Below are positions 18,064 to 25,667 of a stretch of 64,000 nucleotides of DNA, in pieces. This DNA comes from an uncultured Acetatifactor sp. GTDB lineage: Bacteria > Bacillota > Clostridia > Lachnospirales > Lachnospiraceae. The translations under genes and the position numbers were made by a program. Location: the NCBI GenBank assembly GCA_910584235.1, contig CAJTZD010000011.1:27685-91684 (forward strand), given 5' to 3'. The notes beneath the pieces were generated by a model. That model was not told the DNA's origin and made no database searches. It was given only the letters and a program-made list of their open reading frames with translations. How positions within the stretch are numbered: the stretch's first letter is position 1; every line of letters begins with the position of its first letter.

Positions 18064-19017
18064 TCACTCAATCACCTCCACCCGCTCCCCCTGGCTGCGC
18101 AGCCACATATCAATCCCTTTCCCAAAAACCTCCGCCGACACCACATAAGCCCCATCCTCCTCGGAAAGAACCTGCGCCGTGGGCAGCCTGTCCAGCACGG
18201 CCTCGATATTCTCTCCAAAGTATTTAAACTTCACTTTCTGCAGCTTTCCGCCGTACATGAACTGAATCCGCTTCCGGAACTCCCCCTCCTCGAACCTGCT
18301 GCTATAAGGAATATGGAACCGCTCTTCCAGCACTTTCAGCTTCTTTATCCTGTCGATTCGGTAAATCGTGGGAAAGGAGTCATTGATCACATCGAAGTCT
18401 TTGCGCACCTCCTCATCGTCAATGAAAGCCGTCAGGTAAAAATAATACTCCGAGAACATAATGGCCACGGGCTTCAGCTTCCGCGCCACCACCTTGCCGC
18501 CTTTCATCCGCCCATACTCGATCTCAATATACCTACAGCTTCGAATGGCCTCTCCAATGTCCCACATAGTCTTCAGGAACCGGGTTTTATGATGAGGCTC
18601 CACGTAATGAAACGCCTCGTTGCTGATCAACTCCCTCACCAGCTTCTGGTTACTTTGAGGCACGCAACAGGAAATGAGCCTGTCCAACATGTCCTTCATC
18701 TCTTCTTTCACAAAAGCCCTGCTTTCCAGCAGGATTTTACACAGAGCCAGCACCTCGCTGTTGGACAGCTTCATCTTGTAGATCTGCTCCATCCGGTAAC
18801 CTTTGCTTCCCCTGTCGTAAGTGATGGTATTGATATACCCTGTATTCTCCGTGTCCAACTCCAAGAAATTTCGGATATCATCGATATCCCTCTGGATGCT
18901 TCTATCGTTTACCTGGTATCTCTCAGCTTCTTTCGCCTTGTTGACTGTCTGCCCGTTAAGGAGTTTTGTGTAAATCCCCAGCACCCGCTCCATTTTGCCG
19001 TTTCCGAAATCCTCCAT
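18064..19017 (-). CDS. WYL-domain transcriptional regulator
   Basis: 317 residues. I start at MEDFGNGKMERVLGIYTKLLNG because AAGGTGG lies 6 nt before that ATG; frames open further to 19077. The N-terminal winged HTH (TVNKAKEAERYQVNDRSIQRDIDDIRNFL) is followed by a WYL domain (RYIEIEYGRMKGGKVVARKLKPVAIMFSEYYFYLTAFID) and the C-terminal WCX-type extension. WYL regulators of this size (BrxR, CapW) control bacterial defence islands and sense nucleic-acid ligands. It lies 137 nt upstream of, and in the same orientation as, the dynamin-like operon and is its likely repressor. Its codon use looks closer to the flanking chromosome than to the operon. Confidence 0.88.
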   Translation of the reverse strand: MEDFGNGKMERVLGIYTKLLNGQTVNKAKEAERYQVNDRSIQRDIDDIRNFLELDTENTGYINTITYDRGSKGYRMEQIYKMKLSNSEVLALCKILLESRAFVKEEMKDMLDRLISCCVPQSNQKLVRELISNEAFHYVEPHHKTRFLKTMWDIGEAIRSCRYIEIEYGRMKGGKVVARKLKPVAIMFSEYYFYLTAFIDDEEVRKDFDVINDSFPTIYRIDRIKKLKVLEERFHIPYSSRFEEGEFRKRIQFMYGGKLQKVKFKYFGENIEAVLDRLPTAQVLSEEDGAYVVSAEVFGKGIDMWLRSQGERVEVIE

Positions 19018-19378
19018 CCCCATCCACCTTGTCCCATTGTATCGAATATAGTTATTATGATAGAATTTGCTTTGCATTTTCTATGATCTAAATTCTATAA
19101 TAGATTCCATGAACTGATTCTATTATCTAAGTTCCATTATATCTAATTAACCGTCAATGGTGCGACCGAAAATTCGACATTTTTTTACTAATTCACAATA
19201 ATTCGTATAGCGCAGCCACTATTCGCCATATTCCTTTCTTTTCTTCCCAAATTACCCCATATCTGACACTATTATATCTAAAATTATAGCAAATAGCAAT
19301 AAAATATTTAGCAAAGCTGTATGCCACTTAATTTTTTTGGCAACTGACGGCATACTAAACCTATAAGGAGTAACCCAT
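19018..19378. promoter_or_regulatory. Intergenic region between divergent WYL and XRE regulators
   Basis: AT-rich DNA without a convincing gene. Two features stand out. A palindrome TCTATAATAGA lies at 19094-19104 with a near-repeat (TTCTATTATCTA) about 25 bp further on, 77 bp or more upstream of the WYL start; these could be WYL-regulator sites. Nearer the XRE gene, GTATGCC (19319-19325) and GGCATAC (19349-19355) form an inverted repeat just upstream of the AAGGAG ribosome site at 19365, a plausible autoregulatory operator. I could not pick convincing -35/-10 pairs by eye for either gene. Confidence 0.4.
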
Positions 19379-19717
19379 ATGAACAAAAACGAACCCGATT
19401 CCATAGCCCGAAACATCAAAAAATACCGTCTTCTAAACAACATGACCCAGGAGGAACTGGCCCAGCACCTCAACCTGGATCCCCAGTACTACGCCCAGTT
19501 AGAGCGGGGCGAGCGGAACTTCACCCTGCAACGGGTGGTCAGCGTCTGCCGCCTGTTCCGTATCGGCATAGAGGATATCGTTGATATTCCGGCAGACGAC
19601 ACGGATGAAACCCAGGATCTACTGCAGACGCTGCATAAAAAGATGAGTTCCTTAAGCTATGTCCAGCTTCTGTCCCTGGATAAATTCATCGAGGACATTG
19701 TGCCATATGTAAAATGA
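19379..19717 (+). CDS. XRE-family HTH transcriptional regulator
   Basis: 112 residues; start ATG at 19379 with AAGGAG 8 nt upstream. Residues about 8-65 are a Cro/CI-type helix-turn-helix (IARNIKKYRLLNNMTQEELAQHLNLDPQYYAQLERGERNFTLQRVV, with the usual LRxxRxxxxxTQEELA pattern). The remainder is a short helical tail (LLQTLHKKMSSLSYVQLLSLDKFIEDI), possibly for dimerisation. Similar small regulators sit in mobile DNA and next to toxin or defence genes. It is divergent from the WYL gene and may be either a part of the island's control or a resident gene. Confidence 0.85.
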   Translation: MNKNEPDSIARNIKKYRLLNNMTQEELAQHLNLDPQYYAQLERGERNFTLQRVVSVCRLFRIGIEDIVDIPADDTDETQDLLQTLHKKMSSLSYVQLLSLDKFIEDIVPYVK

Positions 19718-19978
19718 CACACTGTCGCCTCTTCGCTGTTTTCCATTATAAACAGTAGGTATGACAGAATATGTCATTCTGGATTTTTTTATGCCATTTT
19801 GTCTTTATATACATTTTTATACCCCTAGCGCGCCCTGGAGGCATGGGATACCAAGCAGGATTTGGAACCGCTGCAGGATTTCTTAAGAAGCCAGACTGTA
19901 AAGATGTGGGAAAGGCAGATTTCTATGGCAGAAATAAAAGCAGAAAAAATGCAGAAAAAGAGTCATTTTGCAAATGTA

Positions 19979-20076
19979 TCTCCGCTTACCGACAGCGGGG
20001 CCGAAACAAATAGTCGGGCTCAAATAATCTCCGCTCACCGCCAGCGGAGCCGAAATAAGTAATCGGGCTCAAATGA
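19979..20076. repeat. Two-copy 49-bp tandem repeat with internal hairpin
   Basis: Copy 1 at 19979-20027 and copy 2 at 20028-20076. Each begins TCTCCGCT(T/C)ACCG and includes CAGCGG(G/A)GCCGAAA and TCGGGCTCAAAT. In copy 2, CTCCGCT and AGCGGAG are perfect inverted arms around a short loop. About six mismatches separate the two copies. It looks like part of an intergenic repeat family; no coding role. Confidence 0.7.
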
Positions 20077-20081
20077 ATCGT

Positions 20082-20133
20082 AAATGGGCTGTCGCATCGC
20101 TGATTTCCTAATCATTGATGCGACAGCCCATTT
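20082..20133. terminator. 17-bp perfect inverted repeat, probable terminator
   Basis: The arm AAATGGGCTGTCGCATC (20082-20098) is perfectly complementary to 20117-20133, with an 18-nt loop. It is followed on the plus strand by T-rich TTATTTT. It lies 50 nt past the stop of the minus-strand GH4 gene, so it could terminate GH4 transcription and also shield it from plus-strand readthrough. The very long perfect stem is also compatible with a miniature mobile element. Confidence 0.6.
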
Positions 20134-20186
20134 ATTTTGTGTATTGTCAACGCCTCAACCCAATGTAAACTTCACGAATGCCTAAG

Positions 20187-21581
20187 CTATATCCCATACA
20201 TCCCCAAATACGCTTTCGTATTCCTGCACATCTCCGCAAAAAGCTTCCTGGCGTCCTCCAAGCCGCAGGTCACCAGCGGATCGTTTGCAAAAGCCTGGAA
20301 AATACCCTCCAGATCCCGTCTGGCGATAGCGTCGGACAGAATCTCCTGTTCCCCGCAGATCCTGGATATCAGCGGATAGATGGACTGCGGGATGCTCCCG
20401 GCGAACACCGGTGTCAGGCTCCCCGCCCTAAATACTGCGTTGGTTTCCACCACCGCCCCCAGGGGGAGATTCGGAATCTGGCCCCTGTTGGGGATATTAA
20501 CGTTTGTGACCAATTCGGTCAATCCCAGCAGTGCCCGGATCTGGTTCACGCCCTCCTCGCCGGTGCCGTTTATCTCCACCGGCTCCTCCCCGCTTACCAG
20601 TCTTGCGCTTCTGGCCAGACGCTTGATCAGGTCTTCCTTGCGCCAGGCCACAGTGGTCAGCCCGAAATGCATTTCTTTTACCCGCTCGGGGCTCTCCAGA
20701 TACCATTTCCCCTCGCAGAATTCCGCCAGATGCCTGTCCCCCGCCGCCGCGATCTGTCCGAAGCGTAGAAATAAGTCCATCTTCACCTTTTCATCGCAGG
20801 CAAAGGCATTGTTCATCCAGTTATTGTCCGCAGGGCCCTCTCCGCCCCGGCCGTCCGGATGCTTTTCACAGTATGCGCGGTAAACCGGGAATAAATCCAC
20901 ATCCCTGTACTTGGCCTGCGTAAGCCAGGTAAAGTGATTTACACCCACGGGGTTGACCTTGATCTCATGGCGCTCCACCGACCGGGCGCCCAGCTCCTCT
21001 TCCACCACTTCCGCCAGGAACCGCTGGGTGCCGAATACCTCATGACAGCATCCGAAAGCCTTTATCTGCGGAAATACCCGGTACAGCGTCTTCACACACA
21101 GGGTCATGGGATTGGTATAATTAATGACCCAGGCCTGTGGACAGTAGTCTTTAATACCCTCGGCAATGACTTCATACATAGGGATCGTCCGCATGGCGCG
21201 CAGAATCCCTCCGGGGCCGCTGGTATCCCCCACCGACTGGTAGATGCCGTACTTCTCCGGAGCGTGCACATCCGACTCCATCTCGTCAAAGGTGCCGGGC
21301 AGAATGGAGAGCACTACGAAATCCGCCCCTGTCAGGGCCTCCTCCAGGGTCTCCACAGCCTCATAGTTCCAGATGGTTCTGGCCCCTTTTGCACTGTTGA
21401 ATTTGTTTCCTATGATTTCATTGTTCTTCGCGGCCCGAACATCAATGTCGTAGAGGCTGACCCTGCCGCTTATGTCTTCGCAGGTCATCAGGTCGCTCAT
21501 CAGGCCCCAGGCCCAGCCCCTGGAACCGCCGCCCACATAGGCGATTTTGATATCCTCCACTATGTTGCCCCTGTATTTCAT
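20187..21581 (-). CDS. Glycoside hydrolase family 4, probably a uronate-releasing alpha-glycosidase
   Basis: 464 residues; the ATG at 21581 has AGGAGG 6 nt upstream, whereas the earlier ATG would abut the site. GH4 enzymes use NAD and a divalent metal. Seen are the nucleotide loop AYVGGGSRGWAWGLMSDL, VINYTNPMTLCVKTLYRVFP, the metal-binding Cys/His in FGCCHEVFGTQ and NPVGVNHFTWL. The CHEV context and the neighbours (a LacI regulator and uronate isomerase UxaC) favour an alpha-glucuronidase or alpha-galacturonidase of the LplD type over melibiase or a 6-phospho-glucosidase; that is inference. A promoter and a LacI-type operator lie just upstream. Confidence 0.82.
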   Translation of the reverse strand: MKYRGNIVEDIKIAYVGGGSRGWAWGLMSDLMTCEDISGRVSLYDIDVRAAKNNEIIGNKFNSAKGARTIWNYEAVETLEEALTGADFVVLSILPGTFDEMESDVHAPEKYGIYQSVGDTSGPGGILRAMRTIPMYEVIAEGIKDYCPQAWVINYTNPMTLCVKTLYRVFPQIKAFGCCHEVFGTQRFLAEVVEEELGARSVERHEIKVNPVGVNHFTWLTQAKYRDVDLFPVYRAYCEKHPDGRGGEGPADNNWMNNAFACDEKVKMDLFLRFGQIAAAGDRHLAEFCEGKWYLESPERVKEMHFGLTTVAWRKEDLIKRLARSARLVSGEEPVEINGTGEEGVNQIRALLGLTELVTNVNIPNRGQIPNLPLGAVVETNAVFRAGSLTPVFAGSIPQSIYPLISRICGEQEILSDAIARRDLEGIFQAFANDPLVTCGLEDARKLFAEMCRNTKAYLGMYGI

Positions 21582-21638
21582 GTCCATCCTCCTTTTCGGA
21601 TTGTTTTGTCTGCATCTGCACGGAAAGCTCCGCACCTG

Positions 21639-21654
21639 ATGTAAGCGCTTACAT
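21639..21654. promoter_or_regulatory. LacI-type operator, 16-bp perfect palindrome
   Basis: ATGTAAGCGCTTACAT is perfectly symmetric with the central AGCGCT typical of LacI/GalR-family and catabolite sites. It lies just downstream of the -10 box of the GH4 promoter, covering the transcription start, so a bound repressor would block GH4. The divergent LacI-family gene next door is the obvious candidate. Confidence 0.85.
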
Positions 21655-21659
21655 TTTCC

Positions 21660-21688
21660 ATCTTACCGCCAAAAACTTCTCTCGTCAA
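21660..21688 (-). promoter_or_regulatory. GH4 gene promoter
   Basis: On the minus strand -35 TTGACG (21683-21688), a 17-nt spacer and -10 TAAGAT (21660-21665). The palindromic operator begins 5 nt downstream of the -10 box, as expected for a repressed promoter. Confidence 0.75.
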
Positions 21689-21718
21689 TAATCAAATCTG
21701 ATTTGTTAAAAAAATATC

Positions 21719-21746
21719 TTGCAAAAAAAAATGCATTTGCTATAAT
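21719..21746 (+). promoter_or_regulatory. Promoter of the LacI-family gene
   Basis: -35 TTGCAA (21719-21724), a 16-nt spacer and a consensus -10 TATAAT (21741-21746), 47 nt before the start codon at 21794. Confidence 0.7.
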
Positions 21747-21793
21747 TTTATTAGAACTTTTCTGAAACTACTTACACGCCATGAGGAAGACCA

Positions 21794-22831
21794 ATGACGA
21801 TTTATGATATCTCCGAAAAAGCCGGCGTCTCTATCGCCACCGTCTCCCGCGTGCTCAACGGAAGCCAGAGCGTCAGCGAGAAGACCCGGCAGAAAGTGCT
21901 GGATGTCATCGAGCAGTGCGGCTACACTCCCAATGCTTTCGCCAGGGGGCTTGGACTGAACACCATGAAGACCATCGGCATCATGTGCGCGGACAGTTCC
22001 GACCTGTACCTTGCCAAAGCGGTCTATTATATTGAGCAGAAGCTGCGCGGCCACGGCTACGACAGCCTTTTAAGCTGCACCGGCTATGATCTGGAGGCAA
22101 AGGAGTATTCCATGAATCTGCTGATCACCAAAAAGGTGGACGGCATCATTTTAGTCGGTTCCAATTTCGTCTATGAGAGGGAAACGGACAACCGCTACAT
22201 CGCGGAAGCCGCCGCCCAGGTTCCGGTGATGGTCCTAAATGCCGCCATGGACACGCCAAATGTATACAGCATCATGTCCGATGACTACACGTCCATGTAC
22301 AATGCAACCAGAGAAATGCTTGCGGGAGGTATCAGGGATATTCTGTATTTCTACAATTCCCGTTCCTACAGCGGCAGGAAGAAGCTGGCGGGCTTTCAGG
22401 CCGCAATGGAAGAACAGCTGCTGCCCGGCATTGCCCCGTCGGTCGAATTTTACCGCGGCTCCCACGAGGATGTCCATGCCATGGTCAGGCATCTGAAAGC
22501 AGTCCGGGACAAGGGAAAGAGTTTCCACGGCGTCATTGCCGCGGATGACACTCTGGGGCTGGCTGCCGTCAAATATGCCGCCGAAATGGGATACCGGGTT
22601 CCGGAAGAGTTTTCTGTCATAGGCTACAACAATTCCATGCTGGCCTGCTGCTGCCAGCCGGAGCTGACCAGCATCGACAACAAGCTGGAGACTCTCTGCG
22701 AGCACCTGATCTCCACCCTGTTGGGCATTCTGGAGGGAAAGGAGATGCCCAAGAAGACCGTTTTCTCCGGCGAGATCGTGCGGCGCGGAACCACCCGCAG
22801 CCTCGCCCCTGAGCAGACTAAGCTTTCTTGA
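21794..22831 (+). CDS. LacI-family transcriptional regulator
   Basis: 345 residues. The N-terminal LacI HTH and hinge are canonical (TIYDISEKAGVSIATVSRVLNGSQSVSEKTRQKVLDVIEQCGYTPNAFARGL), followed by a periplasmic-binding-protein-like sensor domain (TIGIMCADSSDLYLAKAVYYIEQ, GVIAADDTLGLAAVKYAAEMGYRVPEEFSVIGYNN). It is divergent from the GH4 gene and 160 nt upstream of uxaC. Its probable target is the palindrome at 21639-21654, and the effector is likely a uronic acid or its disaccharide, by context. Confidence 0.92.
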   Translation: MTIYDISEKAGVSIATVSRVLNGSQSVSEKTRQKVLDVIEQCGYTPNAFARGLGLNTMKTIGIMCADSSDLYLAKAVYYIEQKLRGHGYDSLLSCTGYDLEAKEYSMNLLITKKVDGIILVGSNFVYERETDNRYIAEAAAQVPVMVLNAAMDTPNVYSIMSDDYTSMYNATREMLAGGIRDILYFYNSRSYSGRKKLAGFQAAMEEQLLPGIAPSVEFYRGSHEDVHAMVRHLKAVRDKGKSFHGVIAADDTLGLAAVKYAAEMGYRVPEEFSVIGYNNSMLACCCQPELTSIDNKLETLCEHLISTLLGILEGKEMPKKTVFSGEIVRRGTTRSLAPEQTKLS

Positions 22832-22991
22832 GGCTGAGGCGCCGCCATGCATAAAGGCCGGGGAGTCGGCCCACGGCAGTCTCGGTGTTTGTGTAAGGAA
22901 AGCCCAAAAACGCTTCGCGGCGCTTATAATGGCGATGGGACTTTTAAGTAAACCGATATAGAATTCAAATCATGAATGGAGGAGAAAGAAC

Positions 22992-24401
22992 ATGAAAGAA
23001 TTTATGGACAAGGATTTCCTGTTGGAATCCGAGACGGCTAAGAAGCTGTTCCATGACTATGCGGAAACCACCCCGATACTGGACTATCACTGCCATATCA
23101 ATCCCAGGGAGATTGCGGAGGACCGCCGTTTCGACAATATCACCCAGGTATGGCTGGGAGGCGATCATTATAAATGGCGCCTGATGCGTTCTTTTGGTGT
23201 GGAGGAAAAGTATATCACAGGCGATGCGCCCGACTATGACAAATTCTGCAAATGGGCCGAGTGCCTGGGCAAGGCCATCGGCAATCCTCTGTTCCACTGG
23301 AGCCATCTGGAGCTCCAGCGGTATTTCGGCTATCACGGCGTTTTGAATAAGAATACGGCTGACGAGGTGTGGAAGCTGTGCAATGAAAAGCTGGCCCAGC
23401 CCTCCATGAGCGTCCGCAACCTGATCAAGCAGAGCAATGTGACCCTGATCTGTACCACGGACGATCCCGTAGACTCTCTGGAATGGCATCAGAAAATCGC
23501 AGAGGATAAATCTTTCGATGTAAAGGTCCTGCCTGCCTGGAGGCCCGATAAGGCCATGAATATCGAAAAAACCGATTATCTGAACTATCTGGATAAGCTG
23601 GCCGAGGTCTGCGGCATGCCGGAGATCAACAGTTTCTCTGCCCTGAAGACGGCTTTAAGGCAGCGGATGGAATTCTTCGACTCCCGCGGCTGCTGTGTAT
23701 CCGACCATGGGCTGGAGTACGTGATGTACTATCCCGCCAGCGACGACGAGATTGAGGCCATCTTCTTAAAGAGGCTCAACCGCATGACCCCCACCAGGGA
23801 GGAGGAGCTGAAGTTCAAGACTGCTTTCATGCTCTTCGTGGGCAGGGAATATCACAGGCTGGACTGGGCTATGCAGCTTCATTTCGGCTGCAAGCGCGAC
23901 AACAATACAAAGATGTATGATCTGCTTGGACCCGACACCGGCTACGACTGCATCAACAATGACGCACCCTCCGCGCAGATGGCTAATTTCCTGAATGCCC
24001 TGTGCAAAACCGATGAACTGCCCAGGACCATCCTCTACAGCCTTAACCCCAATGACAATCAGGCCATCGGCACCATCATCGGCTGCTTCCAGGATTCCGG
24101 CGCAGTGGGTAAGGTACAGCAGGGCAGCGCATGGTGGTTCAACGATCACAAGGTCGGCATGAGAGAGCAGCTGATCTCCCTGGCAAACCTGGGGAATCTG
24201 TCCGGTTTCGTGGGCATGCTCACTGACTCCAGAAGCTTCCTGTCCTACACCAGGCACGAGTATTTCCGCAGGATCCTCTGCAACCTGATCGGCTATTGGG
24301 TGGAGGGCGGCGGTTTCCCGGCGGATATGGATACGCTGTCGGAAATCGTTAAGGATATCTCCTATTACAATGCCAAGAGATATTTCAAGTTCGATATCTG
24401 A
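22992..24401 (+). CDS. uxaC: Glucuronate (uronate) isomerase
   Basis: 469 residues, the normal UxaC length. It interconverts D-glucuronate/D-fructuronate and D-galacturonate/D-tagaturonate in the cytoplasm. Family blocks are evident: FLLESETAKKLFHDYAETTPILDYHCHINPREIAEDR (metal-binding HxH), NPLFHWSHLELQRYFG, VTLICTTDDPVDSLEWH, MQLHFGCKRDNN and FVGMLTDSRSFLSYTRHEYFRRILC. GGAGGAGAAAG precedes the ATG. With the GH4 enzyme it forms a compact module releasing and isomerising uronic acid; later steps (UxaA/UxaB, kinase, aldolase) are not in the window. A hairpin terminator follows. Confidence 0.95.
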   Translation: MKEFMDKDFLLESETAKKLFHDYAETTPILDYHCHINPREIAEDRRFDNITQVWLGGDHYKWRLMRSFGVEEKYITGDAPDYDKFCKWAECLGKAIGNPLFHWSHLELQRYFGYHGVLNKNTADEVWKLCNEKLAQPSMSVRNLIKQSNVTLICTTDDPVDSLEWHQKIAEDKSFDVKVLPAWRPDKAMNIEKTDYLNYLDKLAEVCGMPEINSFSALKTALRQRMEFFDSRGCCVSDHGLEYVMYYPASDDEIEAIFLKRLNRMTPTREEELKFKTAFMLFVGREYHRLDWAMQLHFGCKRDNNTKMYDLLGPDTGYDCINNDAPSAQMANFLNALCKTDELPRTILYSLNPNDNQAIGTIIGCFQDSGAVGKVQQGSAWWFNDHKVGMREQLISLANLGNLSGFVGMLTDSRSFLSYTRHEYFRRILCNLIGYWVEGGGFPADMDTLSEIVKDISYYNAKRYFKFDI

Positions 24402-24415
24402 GACAAAATGGAAAG

Positions 24416-24447
24416 CCCCTCCCAGCCAGCAGGCCGGAGGGGTTTTT
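24416..24447 (+). terminator. Rho-independent terminator after uxaC
   Basis: CCCCTCC (24416-24422) pairs with GGAGGGG (24436-24442), followed by TTTTT, 15 nt after the uxaC stop. Confidence 0.85.
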
Positions 24448-24473
24448 CATAACCAAATATCCGATTTCATGAT

Positions 24474-25541
24474 TTAATAATTCTTAGCCTCTTCCTCGCC
24501 TTTCAGCACACGCAGTGCGCCCTGTGCCAGCGCCAGCAGCTCGTCCTCGCCGGGATATACGGTGAAAGGCGCGATCCACTCCGCCCTTTCTTTCAGCGCG
24601 GCTACCACATCTGCGCCGTAGGCAATACCGCCAGTGACGATAATCTGATCCACCTTGCCTTTCAGCACGCAGGCCATAGAGCCGATGTCCTTTGCCACCT
24701 GCAGCAAAAACGCCTGCTTGGCTTCTATGGCTTCCTCATTGCCGCCGTCGGCCATCTTTGTCACTTCGCGCATGTCATTGGTGCCAAGGTAGGCGTTGAA
24801 ACCGCCCTTGCCCACCATCTTGCCGTATACTTCTTTTTCCGTATACTTGCCGGAAAAGCACATCTTGATCAATGCGCCGTTGGGAACGCCGCCTGCCCGC
24901 TCCGGGGAAAACGCGCCGTCGCCGTCTAAAGCATTGAAGACATCGATGACTTTCCCGTTCTCATGGGCGCCCACGGATACGCCGCCGCCCATGTGGACCA
25001 CGATCAGCCGCAGGGACTCATAGGCTTTCCCTGTCTCTTTCGCATACCGCTTTGCCACGGCTTTCTGGTTCAGGGCATGGAAGATACTCACTCTGGGAAG
25101 CTCCGGCACGCCGGAATACCTGGCAATGGGCATCAGCTCATCCACCACCACCGGGTCAACGATATAGGACGGTACGCCGATGGAATCTCCGATCTCCTTA
25201 GCCAGAATGCCGCCTAAATTGGACGCATGCTGCCCCTGCACGCCCGCCTTTAAATCCGCCAGCAGTTCCTCGCTGACCGCATAGGTGCCGCCGGGAATGG
25301 GCTTTAACATGCCGCCCCGGCCTACCACTACGTTCAGGCTCTTGATGTCAAATTTCCTGGACTCCAGAAGATCCGTGATGATCTTCTTACGGAAGTCTTT
25401 CTGGTCTACGATACTGGCAAACTGTGCAATCTCCTCTGTGGAATGCCGCAGAGTTTCTTCAAATAACAGGGTCTCGTCCTCGAACACGCCGATTTTCGTG
25501 GAGGTGGAACCCGGGTTGATGATCAGGCTTTTGATGGACAT
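24474..25541 (-). CDS. buk: Butyrate kinase
   Basis: 355 residues starting MSIKSLIINPGSTSTKIGVF; this ATG has AAGGAGG upstream and gives the normal family length, while the frame to 25589 is spurious. ASKHA-fold acyl kinase: phosphate-1 loop NPGSTSTKIG, VVGRGGMLKPIPGGTY, HASNLGG, VVHMGGGVSVGAHENGKVIDV, DGDGAFSPERAG and IIVTGGIAYG. It makes butyrate and ATP from butyryl phosphate in the cytoplasm. It follows ptb by 126 nt on the same strand and completes the pathway whose CoA steps are at 33-40 kb. Confidence 0.95.
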   Translation of the reverse strand: MSIKSLIINPGSTSTKIGVFEDETLLFEETLRHSTEEIAQFASIVDQKDFRKKIITDLLESRKFDIKSLNVVVGRGGMLKPIPGGTYAVSEELLADLKAGVQGQHASNLGGILAKEIGDSIGVPSYIVDPVVVDELMPIARYSGVPELPRVSIFHALNQKAVAKRYAKETGKAYESLRLIVVHMGGGVSVGAHENGKVIDVFNALDGDGAFSPERAGGVPNGALIKMCFSGKYTEKEVYGKMVGKGGFNAYLGTNDMREVTKMADGGNEEAIEAKQAFLLQVAKDIGSMACVLKGKVDQIIVTGGIAYGADVVAALKERAEWIAPFTVYPGEDELLALAQGALRVLKGEEEAKNY

Positions 25542-25667
25542 TTTATCATTCCTCCTTTTTTCGCTTTGCATCTGCCTCTCGGGTATCATACCCGGCCGCG
25601 CTGTCCTGACAGATGCTGCCGCGGCATACGCCGCTTTCCCTATGATTTCTCTCCGCTGTCCCGCGGG

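Larger units (their letters stand above)
19718..20186. other. Spacer with a possible decayed coding remnant and repeats
   Basis: No intact gene is convincing. The frame from about 19835 to 19960 encodes ARALEAWDTKQDLEPLQDFLRSQTVKMW, which looks like the C-terminal end of a larger protein (Fic-family tails are similar), without an upstream body; I treat it as a possible gene remnant. A 49-bp tandem repeat and a strong inverted repeat lie further right and are listed separately. Confidence 0.4.

Noticed and set aside
19771..20062. Two short open frames after the XRE gene
   Set aside because: No ribosome site or full domain; the similarity to a protein tail suggests a relic. Listed only as a spacer.
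22832..22991. Possible second LacI operator upstream of uxaC
   Set aside because: The CGCTTCGCGGCGCTT region is not symmetric; no better palindrome found.
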